DNA from: Bog-473 sp963721585
GTDB taxonomy: Bacteria > Actinomycetota > Acidimicrobiia > Acidimicrobiales > RAAP-2
Assembly: GCA_963721585.1 (NCBI GenBank)
Contig: CAVRJN010000007.1
Location: forward strand, 1,240,001 to 1,304,000
Length of the DNA stretch: 64,000 bases
Reading direction: 5' to 3'
The position numbers were made by a program, and so were the translations under genes. Shown one piece after another: positions 17,203 through 26,456 of the stretch. Numbering within the stretch: the first letter of the stretch is position 1; each line of letters begins with the position of its first letter. The notes beneath the pieces are model-generated. The model ran no database searches. It saw only the letters and a program-made list of their open reading frames with translations, and was not told where the DNA came from.

Positions 17203-18663
17203 TCATTGTGCCCGTGTCTTGGCGGCTTTCTTCGCCGGTGACTTCTTGGCGGGCGCCTTCTTGGCCTTGGCGACCTTCTTGGCTGCGACTTTCTTCTTGG
17301 GCGCCTTCTTCGCCCCAGCCGCGGCCACCGCCTTCTTCGCGGCCTTCTTTGTCGCCTTCATTGCCGGCGCGGCCTCCTTCTTCCCTGCGGCCTTCTTGGT
17401 CGACGGCGCCTTCTTCGCGGAGCTGGCCCTCTTCGCCGCCGGTGCGGCCTTCTTGGCCGGGGTCGGCCCCTGCGGCTGCTCCTGATCAACTGTCACGGTC
17501 GGGCGGATCGCCAATTCGGCGACCCGGCGCGGCGGGTCCAGCCCGGCCAGAACGAACGAACGCACCTCGCCCTTCTTCAAGACCTGGCGTGCCTTGGTCG
17601 GGGGCGGCGTGCCCATAGCGGTCAGCGGGATGTAGCAGTGCAACTCCCCCCCCGCCGGCATCGGGACATCCACCATCGCCCCATGCGAGGTGAACGAGAC
17701 CACCTCGCCCTGGACGGTGCTCCCAACGGGGAAGGCGGCGACGAAATTGATGAAGGTCAGTGGCTCGTTGACGGCGGGGGGCGGCGCCGGCCGCTGCTTC
17801 TGTTCTCGCCTGCCATCGTGGCCCGTCGCCGTGCCACCCTTGTTCTGGGACTCCCTGCCACGAGCGGCCCCTCCGGGCAGGTCGTCCTTCTCGGCTCTGG
17901 CCCTCTTCTCGGGCGCCGCCTTCTTGGCCGTCGCGTTCTTCTTGGTGGCGCCCCGTGGCTTCTCGGGCTCGGGCGGGTGCAGGGCTTCCTCGACCGCCTC
18001 GTCGACCGCGCTCGAAAAGACCGGGTTCAGCTTGGCCCGGCCGGGAGGCGGTGCGGCAGGGGTGATCGGCCAGGACGTGTCGACGGGGGTCGACTGCCTG
18101 GGTGCGCTCTTTCGAGCCTTGGAGCCCTTCTTGGCGGCCTTCTTGGCGGCCTTGGCCAGCTCGGCCGCCTTGGCCGGCGCCGATTCGGGGTCCTTTTTCG
18201 CCCTGGCCTCGGCGGTCGCGGCCCGGCTCTTGGGCCCACGTATGGGTAGCCGGGGCGTGAAGATCCACCCCACGCCGGGCACCGGCTTGCCGCCGATCAG
18301 CCGTCCATCGTCGAAGAGCCAGGGATGCTCCCCGTGGAACTCCTGGAAGGAGTCGTTGGACAGGACGGTGGCGCCGGTGCGTTCGGCGATCCGCAACACG
18401 AACGCGTCCCCGCGGCCGATGGCCCCCGCCGGCGGCGAAATGACCTCGCCGTTGAGCATGGCCTCGCGCACCTCGTCCCGCTCGGCGTCCCCCACCCTGT
18501 GCTCGAAGGTCGCGTCGACCACGACGATGATGCTGGCGTCAGGGTCCTCAGAGGCGTACGCGCGCACGGCCTCGTCGAGTTGCTCGAGGCTTGGGAACGT
18601 TCGTCCTTCGGTGGCCAGGTTGGACCCGTCCACCACGACGTGGTGCGATTCAGCCAATGGCAC
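17203..18663 (-). CDS. Zc3h12a/NYN-type ribonuclease with S1-like domain and Lys/Ala-rich tail
   Basis: About 486 residues in three parts. Residues ~5-140 form a PIN-like nuclease domain of the Zc3h12a group: VVVDGSNLATEGR, IIVVVDATFEHR, GRGDAFVLRIAERTGATVLS then SNDSFQEF, giving the expected acidic metal-binding residues. A long charged linker follows. Residues ~300-385 (VGSTVQGEVVSFTSHGAMVD, then CYIPLTAMG) look like an S1 RNA-binding fold. The last ~80 residues are mostly Lys and Ala in K-K-A-P/A-K-K repeats, like histone H1 tails. It is probably an RNA-degrading or RNA-processing enzyme with a nucleic-acid-binding tail. GTG 18663 is chosen because it overlaps the kgd stop; TTG 18657 is also possible. 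Confidence 0.75.
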   Translation of the reverse strand: MPLAESHHVVVDGSNLATEGRTFPSLEQLDEAVRAYASEDPDASIIVVVDATFEHRVGDAERDEVREAMLNGEVISPPAGAIGRGDAFVLRIAERTGATVLSNDSFQEFHGEHPWLFDDGRLIGGKPVPGVGWIFTPRLPIRGPKSRAATAEARAKKDPESAPAKAAELAKAAKKAAKKGSKARKSAPRQSTPVDTSWPITPAAPPPGRAKLNPVFSSAVDEAVEEALHPPEPEKPRGATKKNATAKKAAPEKRARAEKDDLPGGAARGRESQNKGGTATGHDGRREQKQRPAPPPAVNEPLTFINFVAAFPVGSTVQGEVVSFTSHGAMVDVPMPAGGELHCYIPLTAMGTPPPTKARQVLKKGEVRSFVLAGLDPPRRVAELAIRPTVTVDQEQPQGPTPAKKAAPAAKRASSAKKAPSTKKAAGKKEAAPAMKATKKAAKKAVAAAGAKKAPKKKVAAKKVAKAKKAPAKKSPAKKAAKTRAQ

Positions 18664-21600
18664 GTCGCAACAGGTCGGCCTGCTCCAGCTGGTGCAGGGC
18701 GGCGCTCCCGATGGCGGGGCTCGACGATTCGGGCCGGCTGACGTGGCGGAGCTGCAGGCGCTCGGGCAGGCAGGCATGGAGGCGGGCATGCACGAAGGAC
18801 CAGGCTCCCATGTTCTCGGGCTCCTCCTGCAACCACACCACCTCGGATGCGTTGCCGTAGCGTTCGAAGGCGGCGGTCAGGAGCGAGACCGGCCAGGGGT
18901 AGAGCTGGTCCACCCGAACGATCGCCACGCCGGACGCCTCGTCGGGCTCGAGCTCGCCACGACGCTGCCAGGCCTCGTGGGCGATCTTCCCGCTGCACAG
19001 CACAATGCGCTGGACCGTCGAAGGGTCCTCGATCGACACGTCGTCGATCACGTGCTGGAAGGAGCCCGTCTCGAGCTCGGCAAAGGTCGAACGCGACGCG
19101 TGGGCCCGCAGCATCGACTTGGGGGTGACCACGACGAGCGGCCGCTTCGGGTCGGACAGCGCCTGCGAGCGCAACAGATGGAAGTACTGCGCCGACGTCG
19201 AAGGAATGGTCACACGCAGGTTGCCGCGCGCCGAGAGCGACAGGAAGCGCTCGAAGCGCGCCGACGAGTGCTCTGGGCCCTGTCCCTCGTAGCCATGGGG
19301 CAGCAGCAGGGTGAGGCCGGCGAACTGTCCCCACTTGACCTCCGCCGCCACCATGAAGTTGTCGATGATGATCTGGGCGCCGTTGGCGAAGTCGCCGAAC
19401 TGCGCCTCCCAGGCCACCAGTGCCTCGGGCGCCTCGACGGAGTAGCCGTACTCGAAGCCCACGGCGGCGTACTCGGAGAGGAGGGAGTCGCGCACGGTGA
19501 AGTTCCCCATCGGCTCCGACGGCTCCAGCGTGTCCGCGCCGATGCGGTGCAAGCCGTCGCGGATGTGGGCCAGGGGGACGAACTCCTCGCCGTTCGAATA
19601 GTCGACCAGCACGGCGTGGCGGTGGCTGAAGGTGCCGCGGCGGGTGTCCTGACCGGTCAAGCGGACGTTGACGCCCTCGTACATGAGAGAGCCGATGGCC
19701 AGCGCCTCGGCCAGGGCCCAGTCGACCTGCCCGCCGGCCACGAGCTGGTCGCGCTGGACGAACTGGCGCTCGAGCTTGGGGTGGATCATGAAGCCGTCGG
19801 GCACCGAGCGCACCACGGCGGACAAGGCGTGCAACACGTCGGCCGACACCCCGGTCTGCGCAGAGGGTGCGTCGGCCGGCAGTGGCTCGGGCACGGGCAG
19901 CTCGGTCGGGGCCAGCGACGGCTCGCCCCGCACCTCGTCGAGAACGACCTGCAGGCTCGCGTTGAAGTCGTCCAACGCGGACTCGGCCTCTTCCAGGGTG
20001 ATGTCGCCCCGGCGTACCAACGTCTCGGTGTAGAGCTTGCGCACCGAGCGCTTGGCCTCGATCCGCTGGTACATGAGCGGCTGGGTGTAGCTGGGGTCGT
20101 CACCCTCGTTGTGCCCGTGCTTGCGGTAGCACACGAGGTCGATGACGACGTCCTTGTGGAAGGTCTGCCGGAAGACGAAGGCCAGCCTGGCGGCACGGAC
20201 GCAAGCCTCGGGGTCGTCGCCGTTCACGTGGAAGATCGGGGCCTGCACCATCTTCGCCACGTCCGTCGGATACACCGAGGTGCGGGCCGAGGCGGGCGCG
20301 GTGGTGAATCCGAGTTGGTTGTTGATCACCACGTGCACGGTGCCGCCGGTGCGGTAACCGGAGAGTCCGGACAGGTTGAGGGTCTCGGCCACCACGCCCT
20401 GACCGGCGAAGGCGGCATCGCCGTGGACGAGGACGGACATGCACGGGAACCCGTCGAGACCGTCGGCGGCGGCAGCGGGCGTGCCGTCGGTGGGCGGGGA
20501 GATCCTGTCCTGCTTCGCCCGCGTCATGCCCTCGACGACGGGGTCGACCGCCTCGAGGTGCGACGGGTTGGACGCGAGGGTGATGGGGAGCTCCTCCCCC
20601 GCGCTGGCGTGGAACACGCCCCGGGCGCCCTTGTGGTACTTCACGTCACCGGACCCCTGCACCGACTCGGGGTCGAGGTTTCCCTCGAACTCCTCGAAGA
20701 TCTCGCGGTAGGACTTCCCCACGATGTTGGCCAGCACGTTGAGCCGGCCCCGGTGGGCCATGCCCATCACGACCTCGGCCACCCCCGAGCCCGCAGCAGC
20801 ATCGAGCAGCGCGTCCAGCAGGACGATGGTCGACTCCGCTCCCTCCAGACCGAACCGCTTCTGCCCCACGTAGCGGGTGTGGAGGAAGCGCTCGAAAACC
20901 TCGGCGGCGTTGAGCCGGCCGAGGATGTGCCGCTGCTCCTCAATGTTGAGGGTCGCCGGCTGGCCCTCGACGTGCTGCTGGATCCAGCGCTTCTGCTCGG
21001 GATCCTGAATGTGCATGTACTCGATGGCGAGCGTCCGGCAGTAGGCGTCGCGCAGCACGTGGAGGATCTCGTCGAGTGTGGCGATGTCGTGGCCGGCCAG
21101 GCCGTCGGCCACGAACTGGCGCGGCAGGTCCCAGATGGTGAGGCCGTACGTCATCGGGTCGAGCTCGGGGTGGATGTGCGGCGGCTCCGCGTCGAGCGGG
21201 TCGAGGTGGGCTATGAGGTGGCCCCGCACCCGGTACATGTTGATCAGCGTCTGCACATGCACCTGCTTCACGAGGCGTTGGTGCTCTCCCTCTTCGCTCC
21301 CGGCGCCGGCATTGCTGTCGACCTGCCAGCGAACGGGCTCGTAAGGCACGCCCATCGACTCGAACAGCGCGTCGTAGAACCCGTCGGCGCCGGTGAGGAG
21401 AGCGGCGACCCGGCCCAGGAACAGGCCCGATTCGGCCCCCTGAATGATGCGGTGGTCGTAGGTGGAGGTGATCGTGACGACCTTGCCGAGGCCCAGCTGG
21501 GCCAGCACGCGAGGGTCGGCCGCCTCGAAACCGGCCGGATAACCGAGCGCCCCGACCCCGATGATGGCGCCCTGGCCGGGCATCAGGCGGGGCACGGACT

Positions 21601-22363
21601 GCACGGTGCCGAGCGTTCCGGGGTTGGTCAGGGACACGGTGGTGCCGGCGAAGTCGTCAGGGCCGATCTTGCTGGTATGGATCTTGCGGATGAGCTCTTC
21701 GTAGGCCAGGACGAAGGAGCGGAAGTCGAGCGTGTCGGCGTCCTTGATGCACGGCACGAGCAGCGTGCGGCTCCCGTCGCTCTTCTCCTGGTCGACGGCG
21801 AGGCCCAGCCCCACGTGCTTGTGGTGGACGACGCCGGGCTTTCCCTTGCCGCCGCCGTCGGCCACGAAGGCCGCGTTGAGCGCGGGCACGTCGAGCAGTG
21901 CACGGACGACCGCGTACCCGATGATGTGGGTGAAGCTGACCTTTGCTCCCGTGGTCCGGGCCAGCTGGTTGTTGAGGATCAGGCGGTTGACCTCGAGGAG
22001 GCGGGCCGGCACCGTCCGCACGCTGGTCGCCGTGGGAACGGTGAGGCTGGCTTCCATGTTGGCCACAATGCGCGACGCCGCACCGCGCAGCGGGGTGGCC
22101 TCCTCGCTCCCCGCCGCCACGATGGGGAGCGGATCCTTGGCGGCGGCCGCCGGAACGGTGGACCCGGGCTGGGATTCCTTCGTGACGGCCGGTGTGGGTG
22201 TCTGGGGTTGTGGCGCGGGGACCGGGGCGGGCCGGTAGTCGGCGAAGAACTCCCGCCAGCTGTCGCTGACCGAGCCGGGATCGGCCAGGAAGCGGTCGTA
22301 CATATCGTCGACCAACCAGGCGTTGGGGCCGAATGAGCCTCCCGCGCCGCCGAACTGTGTCAT
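18650..22363 (-). CDS. kgd: Multifunctional 2-oxoglutarate decarboxylase / dehydrogenase E1-E2
   Basis: 1237 residues, matching mycobacterial KGD (about 1230). Thiamine-diphosphate enzyme of the TCA cycle. After a short N-terminal segment (FGPNAWLVDDMYDRF) and a Pro/Ala linker comes an E2-like acyltransferase domain (about 100-340, with TSTYDHRIIQGAESG holding the catalytic His) but no lipoyl domain. The E1 domain follows (GMAHRGRLNVLANIVGKSYR, HGDAAFAGQGVVAETLNLSG, INNQLGFTT), then the transketolase pyrimidine and C-terminal domains ending LRHVSRPESSSPAIGSA. This fused layout is specific to actinobacteria. TAGGGT lies 7 bases before the ATG, indicating a leaderless start. It heads an operon with the RNase, the FabZ-like gene and xthA. 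Confidence 0.97.
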   Translation of the reverse strand: MTQFGGAGGSFGPNAWLVDDMYDRFLADPGSVSDSWREFFADYRPAPVPAPQPQTPTPAVTKESQPGSTVPAAAAKDPLPIVAAGSEEATPLRGAASRIVANMEASLTVPTATSVRTVPARLLEVNRLILNNQLARTTGAKVSFTHIIGYAVVRALLDVPALNAAFVADGGGKGKPGVVHHKHVGLGLAVDQEKSDGSRTLLVPCIKDADTLDFRSFVLAYEELIRKIHTSKIGPDDFAGTTVSLTNPGTLGTVQSVPRLMPGQGAIIGVGALGYPAGFEAADPRVLAQLGLGKVVTITSTYDHRIIQGAESGLFLGRVAALLTGADGFYDALFESMGVPYEPVRWQVDSNAGAGSEEGEHQRLVKQVHVQTLINMYRVRGHLIAHLDPLDAEPPHIHPELDPMTYGLTIWDLPRQFVADGLAGHDIATLDEILHVLRDAYCRTLAIEYMHIQDPEQKRWIQQHVEGQPATLNIEEQRHILGRLNAAEVFERFLHTRYVGQKRFGLEGAESTIVLLDALLDAAAGSGVAEVVMGMAHRGRLNVLANIVGKSYREIFEEFEGNLDPESVQGSGDVKYHKGARGVFHASAGEELPITLASNPSHLEAVDPVVEGMTRAKQDRISPPTDGTPAAAADGLDGFPCMSVLVHGDAAFAGQGVVAETLNLSGLSGYRTGGTVHVVINNQLGFTTAPASARTSVYPTDVAKMVQAPIFHVNGDDPEACVRAARLAFVFRQTFHKDVVIDLVCYRKHGHNEGDDPSYTQPLMYQRIEAKRSVRKLYTETLVRRGDITLEEAESALDDFNASLQVVLDEVRGEPSLAPTELPVPEPLPADAPSAQTGVSADVLHALSAVVRSVPDGFMIHPKLERQFVQRDQLVAGGQVDWALAEALAIGSLMYEGVNVRLTGQDTRRGTFSHRHAVLVDYSNGEEFVPLAHIRDGLHRIGADTLEPSEPMGNFTVRDSLLSEYAAVGFEYGYSVEAPEALVAWEAQFGDFANGAQIIIDNFMVAAEVKWGQFAGLTLLLPHGYEGQGPEHSSARFERFLSLSARGNLRVTIPSTSAQYFHLLRSQALSDPKRPLVVVTPKSMLRAHASRSTFAELETGSFQHVIDDVSIEDPSTVQRIVLCSGKIAHEAWQRRGELEPDEASGVAIVRVDQLYPWPVSLLTAAFERYGNASEVVWLQEEPENMGAWSFVHARLHACLPERLQLRHVSRPESSSPAIGSAALHQLEQADLLRRAIG

Positions 22364-22370
22364 GGGGTCA

Positions 22371-22376
22371 ACCCTA
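22371..22376 (-). promoter_or_regulatory. -10 box of leaderless kgd promoter
   Basis: TAGGGT on the minus strand, 7 bases before the kgd ATG. No ribosome binding site precedes the ATG, consistent with a leaderless transcript for the whole kgd operon. Confidence 0.5.
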
Positions 22377-22392
22377 CCGGCGGCGATCGGGT

Positions 22393-22431
22393 CTCATGGG
22401 CAGTCCGGGTAGCGTCTGCCCTGCCCATGAG
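22393..22431. promoter_or_regulatory. 11-bp inverted repeat enclosing the hydrolase start codon
   Basis: CTCATGGGCAG (22393-22403) and CTGCCCATGAG (22421-22431) are perfect reverse complements with a 17-base loop. The right arm contains the ATG at 22427, so an RNA hairpin would hide the start codon; at DNA level it is also a possible operator between kgd and the hydrolase. A TAGCGT box (22410-22415) lies in the loop. Confidence 0.45.
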
Positions 22432-23215
22432 CTATCCCGCCGCCCTCCACTTCACCACGCGGGCGGCTCTCGCACCCGGCGCTGCCACCGTGGTGTTCGT
22501 CCACGGATCGCTCGACCGGGGTGACAGCTTCCGGCTGGCGATGCGCCGGCTGCCCGAGTTCACCACCCTGGCGTACGACCGGCGGGGCTACCAGGGCTCC
22601 CGGGGCGGCGGGGTCGTGGACCTCGGGGGCCACGTGGAGGATCTGCTCTCCATCGCGGGCGAGGTGCGTTCGCAGGACGGCGCTCCGCTGGTGGCGATCG
22701 GACACAGCCTGGGGGGCATCGTCGTGATCGGGGCCGCGCTGGCTTGCCCGCGGGCCTTCGACGCCATCGCGGCCTTCGAGCCGCCCATGCCGTGGCTGGG
22801 GTTCCGCCGCCAGGGCGGGGCGCCGTGGCCTCCCCTGTCCGACGATCCCGGCGAGGAGGCGGAGCGCTTCTTCAACCGGATGGTGGGCGACAGCGCCTGG
22901 GGCCGCCTGACCGAGAAGGGCCGGGCCGAGCGGCGGGCCGACGGCCCCGCGCTGGTGGCAGATCTGCGCGGCATGCGGGTCGAAGGCCCTCCCTTCGACG
23001 TCACCGCGCTGGAGGTGCCCTCGGTGTTCGGCCGGGGCGGCCCATCGTCTACCCCCCACCACCGGCGCACGGTCGAGTGGCTGGGCGTCAACGTCCCGGG
23101 CGCCGTCGTCTACGACATCGTGAACGCGCAACACGGCGCGCACCTGTCGCATCCTGACCATTTCGCCGCCATGACGCGCCTCGTGGTGGAGAGGGCCGGC
23201 GGGCGGACCGCCTGA
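22427..23215 (+). CDS. Alpha/beta hydrolase
   Basis: 262 residues. The fold signatures are VVFVHGSLDRGDSF (oxyanion-hole H-G), AYDRRGYQGSRG and the nucleophile elbow AIGHSLGGIV with Ser in G-H-S-L-G. The acid is probably within the EVPSVFGRGG region, and the catalytic His is in QHGAHLSHPDHF near the C-terminus. It is cytoplasmic, with no signal peptide. The substrate is unknown. It is divergent from kgd with 63 bases between the starts, and the stop abuts the convergent EamA gene (one base apart). The start codon lies in one arm of an 11-bp inverted repeat (separate entry). Confidence 0.85.
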   Translation: MSYPAALHFTTRAALAPGAATVVFVHGSLDRGDSFRLAMRRLPEFTTLAYDRRGYQGSRGGGVVDLGGHVEDLLSIAGEVRSQDGAPLVAIGHSLGGIVVIGAALACPRAFDAIAAFEPPMPWLGFRRQGGAPWPPLSDDPGEEAERFFNRMVGDSAWGRLTEKGRAERRADGPALVADLRGMRVEGPPFDVTALEVPSVFGRGGPSSTPHHRRTVEWLGVNVPGAVVYDIVNAQHGAHLSHPDHFAAMTRLVVERAGGRTA

Positions 23216-24175
23216 TCAGGCCGACGAGAAGGGCGGCAGCCCGCTGTCACTCACCGCGTCCTGCGCGGCGTGATGCGGGTGCTTCAACCGGCGCGACAGC
23301 ATCTCGTCGTATTCGACCCCCTTGCCCTCGCTCTTCATGCCCGTGATCAACGGCGAGTTGGAGAGGAACACCGCACCCATGAACATCACGAGGAGCGACA
23401 CCGCTTCGAGCGGGCCGTAGGGGCCCGAGGTGCGCAGGGAATCGCCGAAGAGGGCGATGCCCAGGCAGATGCTGACAAGCGGATCGACAAGCACCAGGGT
23501 GGACTGCGAGGCGGCCAGCGGCCCGGCGTGGAAGGCGTTCTGCGTGAGAAAGAGGCCGAGCAGGCCGAAGACGATGACGCCGTAGGTCTGCCAGTGCACG
23601 AACAGGGTCACCCAATTGGTCGCCGCGTAGTCGCTCACGACCTTGATCAGGGCTGCAGTGAAGGCATAGGAGATGGCAGCCGCGGTGCCGAACATGGCCG
23701 CCTTCCACCAACGCGGGCCGTAGCGGGTGGCCACCACCGTGAGGACGATCAGCATGCAGGCGGCGCCCCCCACCACGACCCAGCCCAGATTCGTCGGCAC
23801 CTGTTCCCCGCCACCCGGGTCGGCGAAGAAGAGGAAGCCGGAGAGCCCGAGGGCGATCGCCCCAGCGCCGACCCACTCACGGACGGAGATGGAGAACCGG
23901 AAGTAGGTCCCCAGAATGAAGACGAGGAACAGCAGCTCCATGGTCAGGATCGGCTGGACCACCGAGAGGCGCCCGATGTGCAACGCGAAGGCCTGCAACA
24001 GGAATGCGCAGATCATGAAACCGAAACCCAGCAACCACACGCCGCGACGGATGGCGTGGGCCAACAGGCTCAGGCGCATGGTCGACTCCTCAGGGGCGTC
24101 TTCGACGCCCATGCGTTGGAACACGCTGCACAACGCGTTCGAGAGAGCCGCTGCTACGGCAAGGACATAGACCAT
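23216..24175 (-). CDS. EamA/DMT-superfamily membrane transporter
   Basis: 319 residues with about nine or ten hydrophobic segments, from MVYVLAVAAALSNALCSVFQ to EAVSLLVMFMGAVFLS, and two related halves as in drug/metabolite transporters. A hydrophilic C-terminal tail of ~45 residues (MKSEGKGVEYDEMLSRRLKH onward) is probably cytoplasmic. It belongs to the actinobacterial DMT group close to magnesium-transporter NIPA-like proteins (YFRFSISVREWVGAGAIALG, DPLVSICLGIALFGD); the substrate is unknown. It converges with the hydrolase gene and is divergent from the peptide-binding protein across ~300 bases. Confidence 0.8.
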   Translation of the reverse strand: MVYVLAVAAALSNALCSVFQRMGVEDAPEESTMRLSLLAHAIRRGVWLLGFGFMICAFLLQAFALHIGRLSVVQPILTMELLFLVFILGTYFRFSISVREWVGAGAIALGLSGFLFFADPGGGEQVPTNLGWVVVGGAACMLIVLTVVATRYGPRWWKAAMFGTAAAISYAFTAALIKVVSDYAATNWVTLFVHWQTYGVIVFGLLGLFLTQNAFHAGPLAASQSTLVLVDPLVSICLGIALFGDSLRTSGPYGPLEAVSLLVMFMGAVFLSNSPLITGMKSEGKGVEYDEMLSRRLKHPHHAAQDAVSDSGLPPFSSA

Positions 24176-24477
24176 CGCCTCGTCGTCAATTTAACGGTCA
24201 TTGTCACGCGTCACGCAGGAGGCTCCCAGGTGGCACCCAGGTCTCATCTGGCGCGTGAGGACCCGCTGTCGCGCACGATTCTTGTGCAAACGGGCGCTGC
24301 ACACCGGATCACGACGCTCCCCAGCGCGTTTCCGCATTAATTCTTGAGGTCATGCCCGAAACGAATGTGGCAATTGGGTTACATTTGCGAGATTCTTCCG
24401 ACACCGGGAGTGGGACTCGCAGGTGCAGGAAGAGAGATCGGCCGTCACCGGGGCGGCCGACAAGCAAAGGGAGTGCA
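24176..24477. other. Divergent intergenic region upstream of peptide ABC binding protein
   Basis: 302 bases between the EamA start (minus) and the binding-protein ATG (plus), less GC-rich than the flanks around 24330-24400. A 7-bp hairpin TCGGCCG (24438-24444) / CGGCCGA (24454-24460) lies in the probable leader, just before the AAAGGGAG ribosome binding site. A TTGGGT/ATTCTT-like pair around 24376-24400 could be a promoter, but it is weak. I see no riboswitch that I recognise and no gene. Confidence 0.4.
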
Positions 24478-26409
24478 ATGGGATTGAAGGGGATACTCAC
24501 CGGGAAGCCGATGCGGCTCGTCAGGACACTGGCTCTGGGTGCGATCACCCTCGCGGCCATGTCCCTGATGCTGGTCGGCACCGCGGGCAGCGCAGGAGCC
24601 AGTTCCATCCCCACCGGGGGGACCAAGACCAGCGGCGGCACGGTGCGATGGGCGGAACCTCCGGGCTCCGCGCCGACGTACATCTTCCCCTTCATGAGTT
24701 CCTCGGTGGAAAGCGTCAGCAACTCCAGCCAGTTCCAGTACATGCTGTACCGCCCGCTGTACATGTTCGGGTTCCCCGGCAAGAACAGCACCACGCTGAA
24801 CCCCACGCTCTCGCTGGCGAGCATCCCGACCTACGGGAACAACGACACGACCGCCACCGTCGCGCTCAAGAGCTACAAGTGGTCCGACGGTGAGTCCGTT
24901 ACCGCGAGCGACGTCGTGTTCTTCATGAACATGCTGCACGCGGAGACGGCCAACTGGTACGACTACGTGCCCGGCCTCTTCCCCGACAACATAAAGAGCG
25001 TGGTGGCAACCAGCCCCAGCGAGGTCACGTTCACGTTCAACAAGTCGTACGAGCCGACGTGGATGACCTACAACGAGTTCGGGCAGATCACGCCGTTCCC
25101 GACCGCGTGGGACGTCACGTCCGCCACTGCCGCGGCCGGCTCGGGCGGCTGCTCGTCCGGCGCGTACGGCGCGTCATCGACCGATGCGGCGTGCACCGGC
25201 GTCTACAACTTCCTCAGCGCCCAGGCGGGCAACATCTCGGGGTTCTCGTCGAGCCCCATCTGGTCGGTCGTCGACGGCCCGTACACCATCGCTGCCTCCA
25301 AGGGCGGTTCGTTCAGCAGCTCGGGAGCGGTCACGTTGGTGCCGAACACCAGCTACAGCGGGACTCAGAAGGCCACAGTCAAGGTACAGGAGTTGCCCTT
25401 CACGACCGACAACGCCGAGTTCAACGCCCTGGTCGGCGGGAGCATCGACGTCGGCTACGTCCCCCAGCAGGACATCACGCAGAACACCTCGAACGCCACC
25501 AACCCCGGTCCGAACAACCCGCGGCTGTCGAACTTCTACCTCTCGCCTTGGGTCCTCTACGGCTACAACTACGCCGTCGACAAGTTCGATTCGACGGGCG
25601 ACGGTGGGAATGCCGGCGCCATCTACAAGCAGCTCTACTTCCGGCAGGCCCTGCAGAGCATGGTCGACCAGCCCGCCATGATCTCCAAGTTCCTCAAGGG
25701 CTACGGCGTCCCGACCTACGGGCCGGTACCGGTACTTCCGCAGAACAACCTGGTCGACTCGTACGAGCAGTCGAACCCGTACCCCTACAACCCGTCGCAC
25801 GCCAAGAGCCTCCTGACCTCACACGGGTGGAAGGTCGTGGCCAACGGCATCGACACCTGCCAAAAGCCCGGGACCAGTCCCAGCGAGTGCGGCGCCAACA
25901 TCCCCAAGGGTGCGCAGTTGAACTTCACCATGACCTACGCCAGCGGGACGCAATGGCAGCAGCAGATGATGACGGTCGAGCAGTCGGCCTGGAACTCCAT
26001 CGGCATCAAGACCGCGCTCGTCAGCGCCACCTTCCCGACCGTGATTCAGGATTACGCCGCTCCCTGCCAGACCGGATCCCCCTGCACGGTCGAAGAGGGC
26101 TGGTGGGGCGGCGGCTGGGAGTACAGCCCGGACTACTACCCCTCTGGCGAGACGCTCTTCCAGACGAACGCGGGCAGCAACTCCGGCAACTACAGCGACG
26201 CCAAGGCCGACACCCTCATCGCGGCCACCAACACCACGGAGACCAGCCTGGACAACTACCAGAACTACATCGCCAAGGAGCTGCCGGCGATCTGGGAGCC
26301 CAACGCCGACTACGAGCTCAGCGAGGTAAGGAACACGATCCGGGGCATCGCACCCCAGAACCCCTTCGGCAACCTGTTCCCCGAGTACTGGTACTACGTG
26401 AAGAGCTAG
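24478..26409 (+). CDS. Peptide ABC transporter substrate-binding protein (family 5)
   Basis: 643 residues. A basic N-terminus and hydrophobic segment (TLALGAITLAAMSLMLVGTA, cleavage probably after GSAGA) form a Sec signal. There is no lipobox cysteine, unusual for a Gram-positive binding protein, which would need a lipid anchor to stay at the membrane. The mature part has family-5 features: a TVRWAEPPGS start, SYKWSDGESVTASDVVFFMN, FRQALQSMVDQPAMI and KSLLTSHGWKV. Several paired cysteines (GGCSSG/AACTGV, TCQKP/SECG, PCQTGSPC) suggest surface disulfides. It binds oligopeptides or similar solutes outside the cell for the DppB/DppC-like permeases downstream. The ATG at 24478 has the site AAAGGGAG. 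Its stop lies in a 24-bp tandem duplication. Confidence 0.93.
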   Translation: MGLKGILTGKPMRLVRTLALGAITLAAMSLMLVGTAGSAGASSIPTGGTKTSGGTVRWAEPPGSAPTYIFPFMSSSVESVSNSSQFQYMLYRPLYMFGFPGKNSTTLNPTLSLASIPTYGNNDTTATVALKSYKWSDGESVTASDVVFFMNMLHAETANWYDYVPGLFPDNIKSVVATSPSEVTFTFNKSYEPTWMTYNEFGQITPFPTAWDVTSATAAAGSGGCSSGAYGASSTDAACTGVYNFLSAQAGNISGFSSSPIWSVVDGPYTIAASKGGSFSSSGAVTLVPNTSYSGTQKATVKVQELPFTTDNAEFNALVGGSIDVGYVPQQDITQNTSNATNPGPNNPRLSNFYLSPWVLYGYNYAVDKFDSTGDGGNAGAIYKQLYFRQALQSMVDQPAMISKFLKGYGVPTYGPVPVLPQNNLVDSYEQSNPYPYNPSHAKSLLTSHGWKVVANGIDTCQKPGTSPSECGANIPKGAQLNFTMTYASGTQWQQQMMTVEQSAWNSIGIKTALVSATFPTVIQDYAAPCQTGSPCTVEEGWWGGGWEYSPDYYPSGETLFQTNAGSNSGNYSDAKADTLIAATNTTETSLDNYQNYIAKELPAIWEPNADYELSEVRNTIRGIAPQNPFGNLFPEYWYYVKS

Positions 26410-26447
26410 TCGAGCCTTCCCACGAAGAGCTAGTCGAGCCTTCCCAC
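26400..26447 (+). repeat. 24-bp perfect tandem duplication containing the binding-protein stop codon
   Basis: The 24-base unit GAAGAGCTAGTC plus GAGCCTTCCCAC occurs at 26400-26423 and again at 26424-26447 without mismatch. The first copy covers the last Lys-Ser codons and the TAG stop of the peptide-binding protein; the second copy is in the intergenic region. It looks like a recent local duplication. Confidence 0.9.
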
Positions 26448-26456
26448 GAGGATACG

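Noticed and set aside
17690..22336. A 1548-codon open frame on the plus strand opposite kgd
   Set aside because: It is antisense to the well-conserved kgd and the RNase gene; its product is His/Gly/Val/Arg-rich without family motifs, the usual mirror of high-GC coding DNA.
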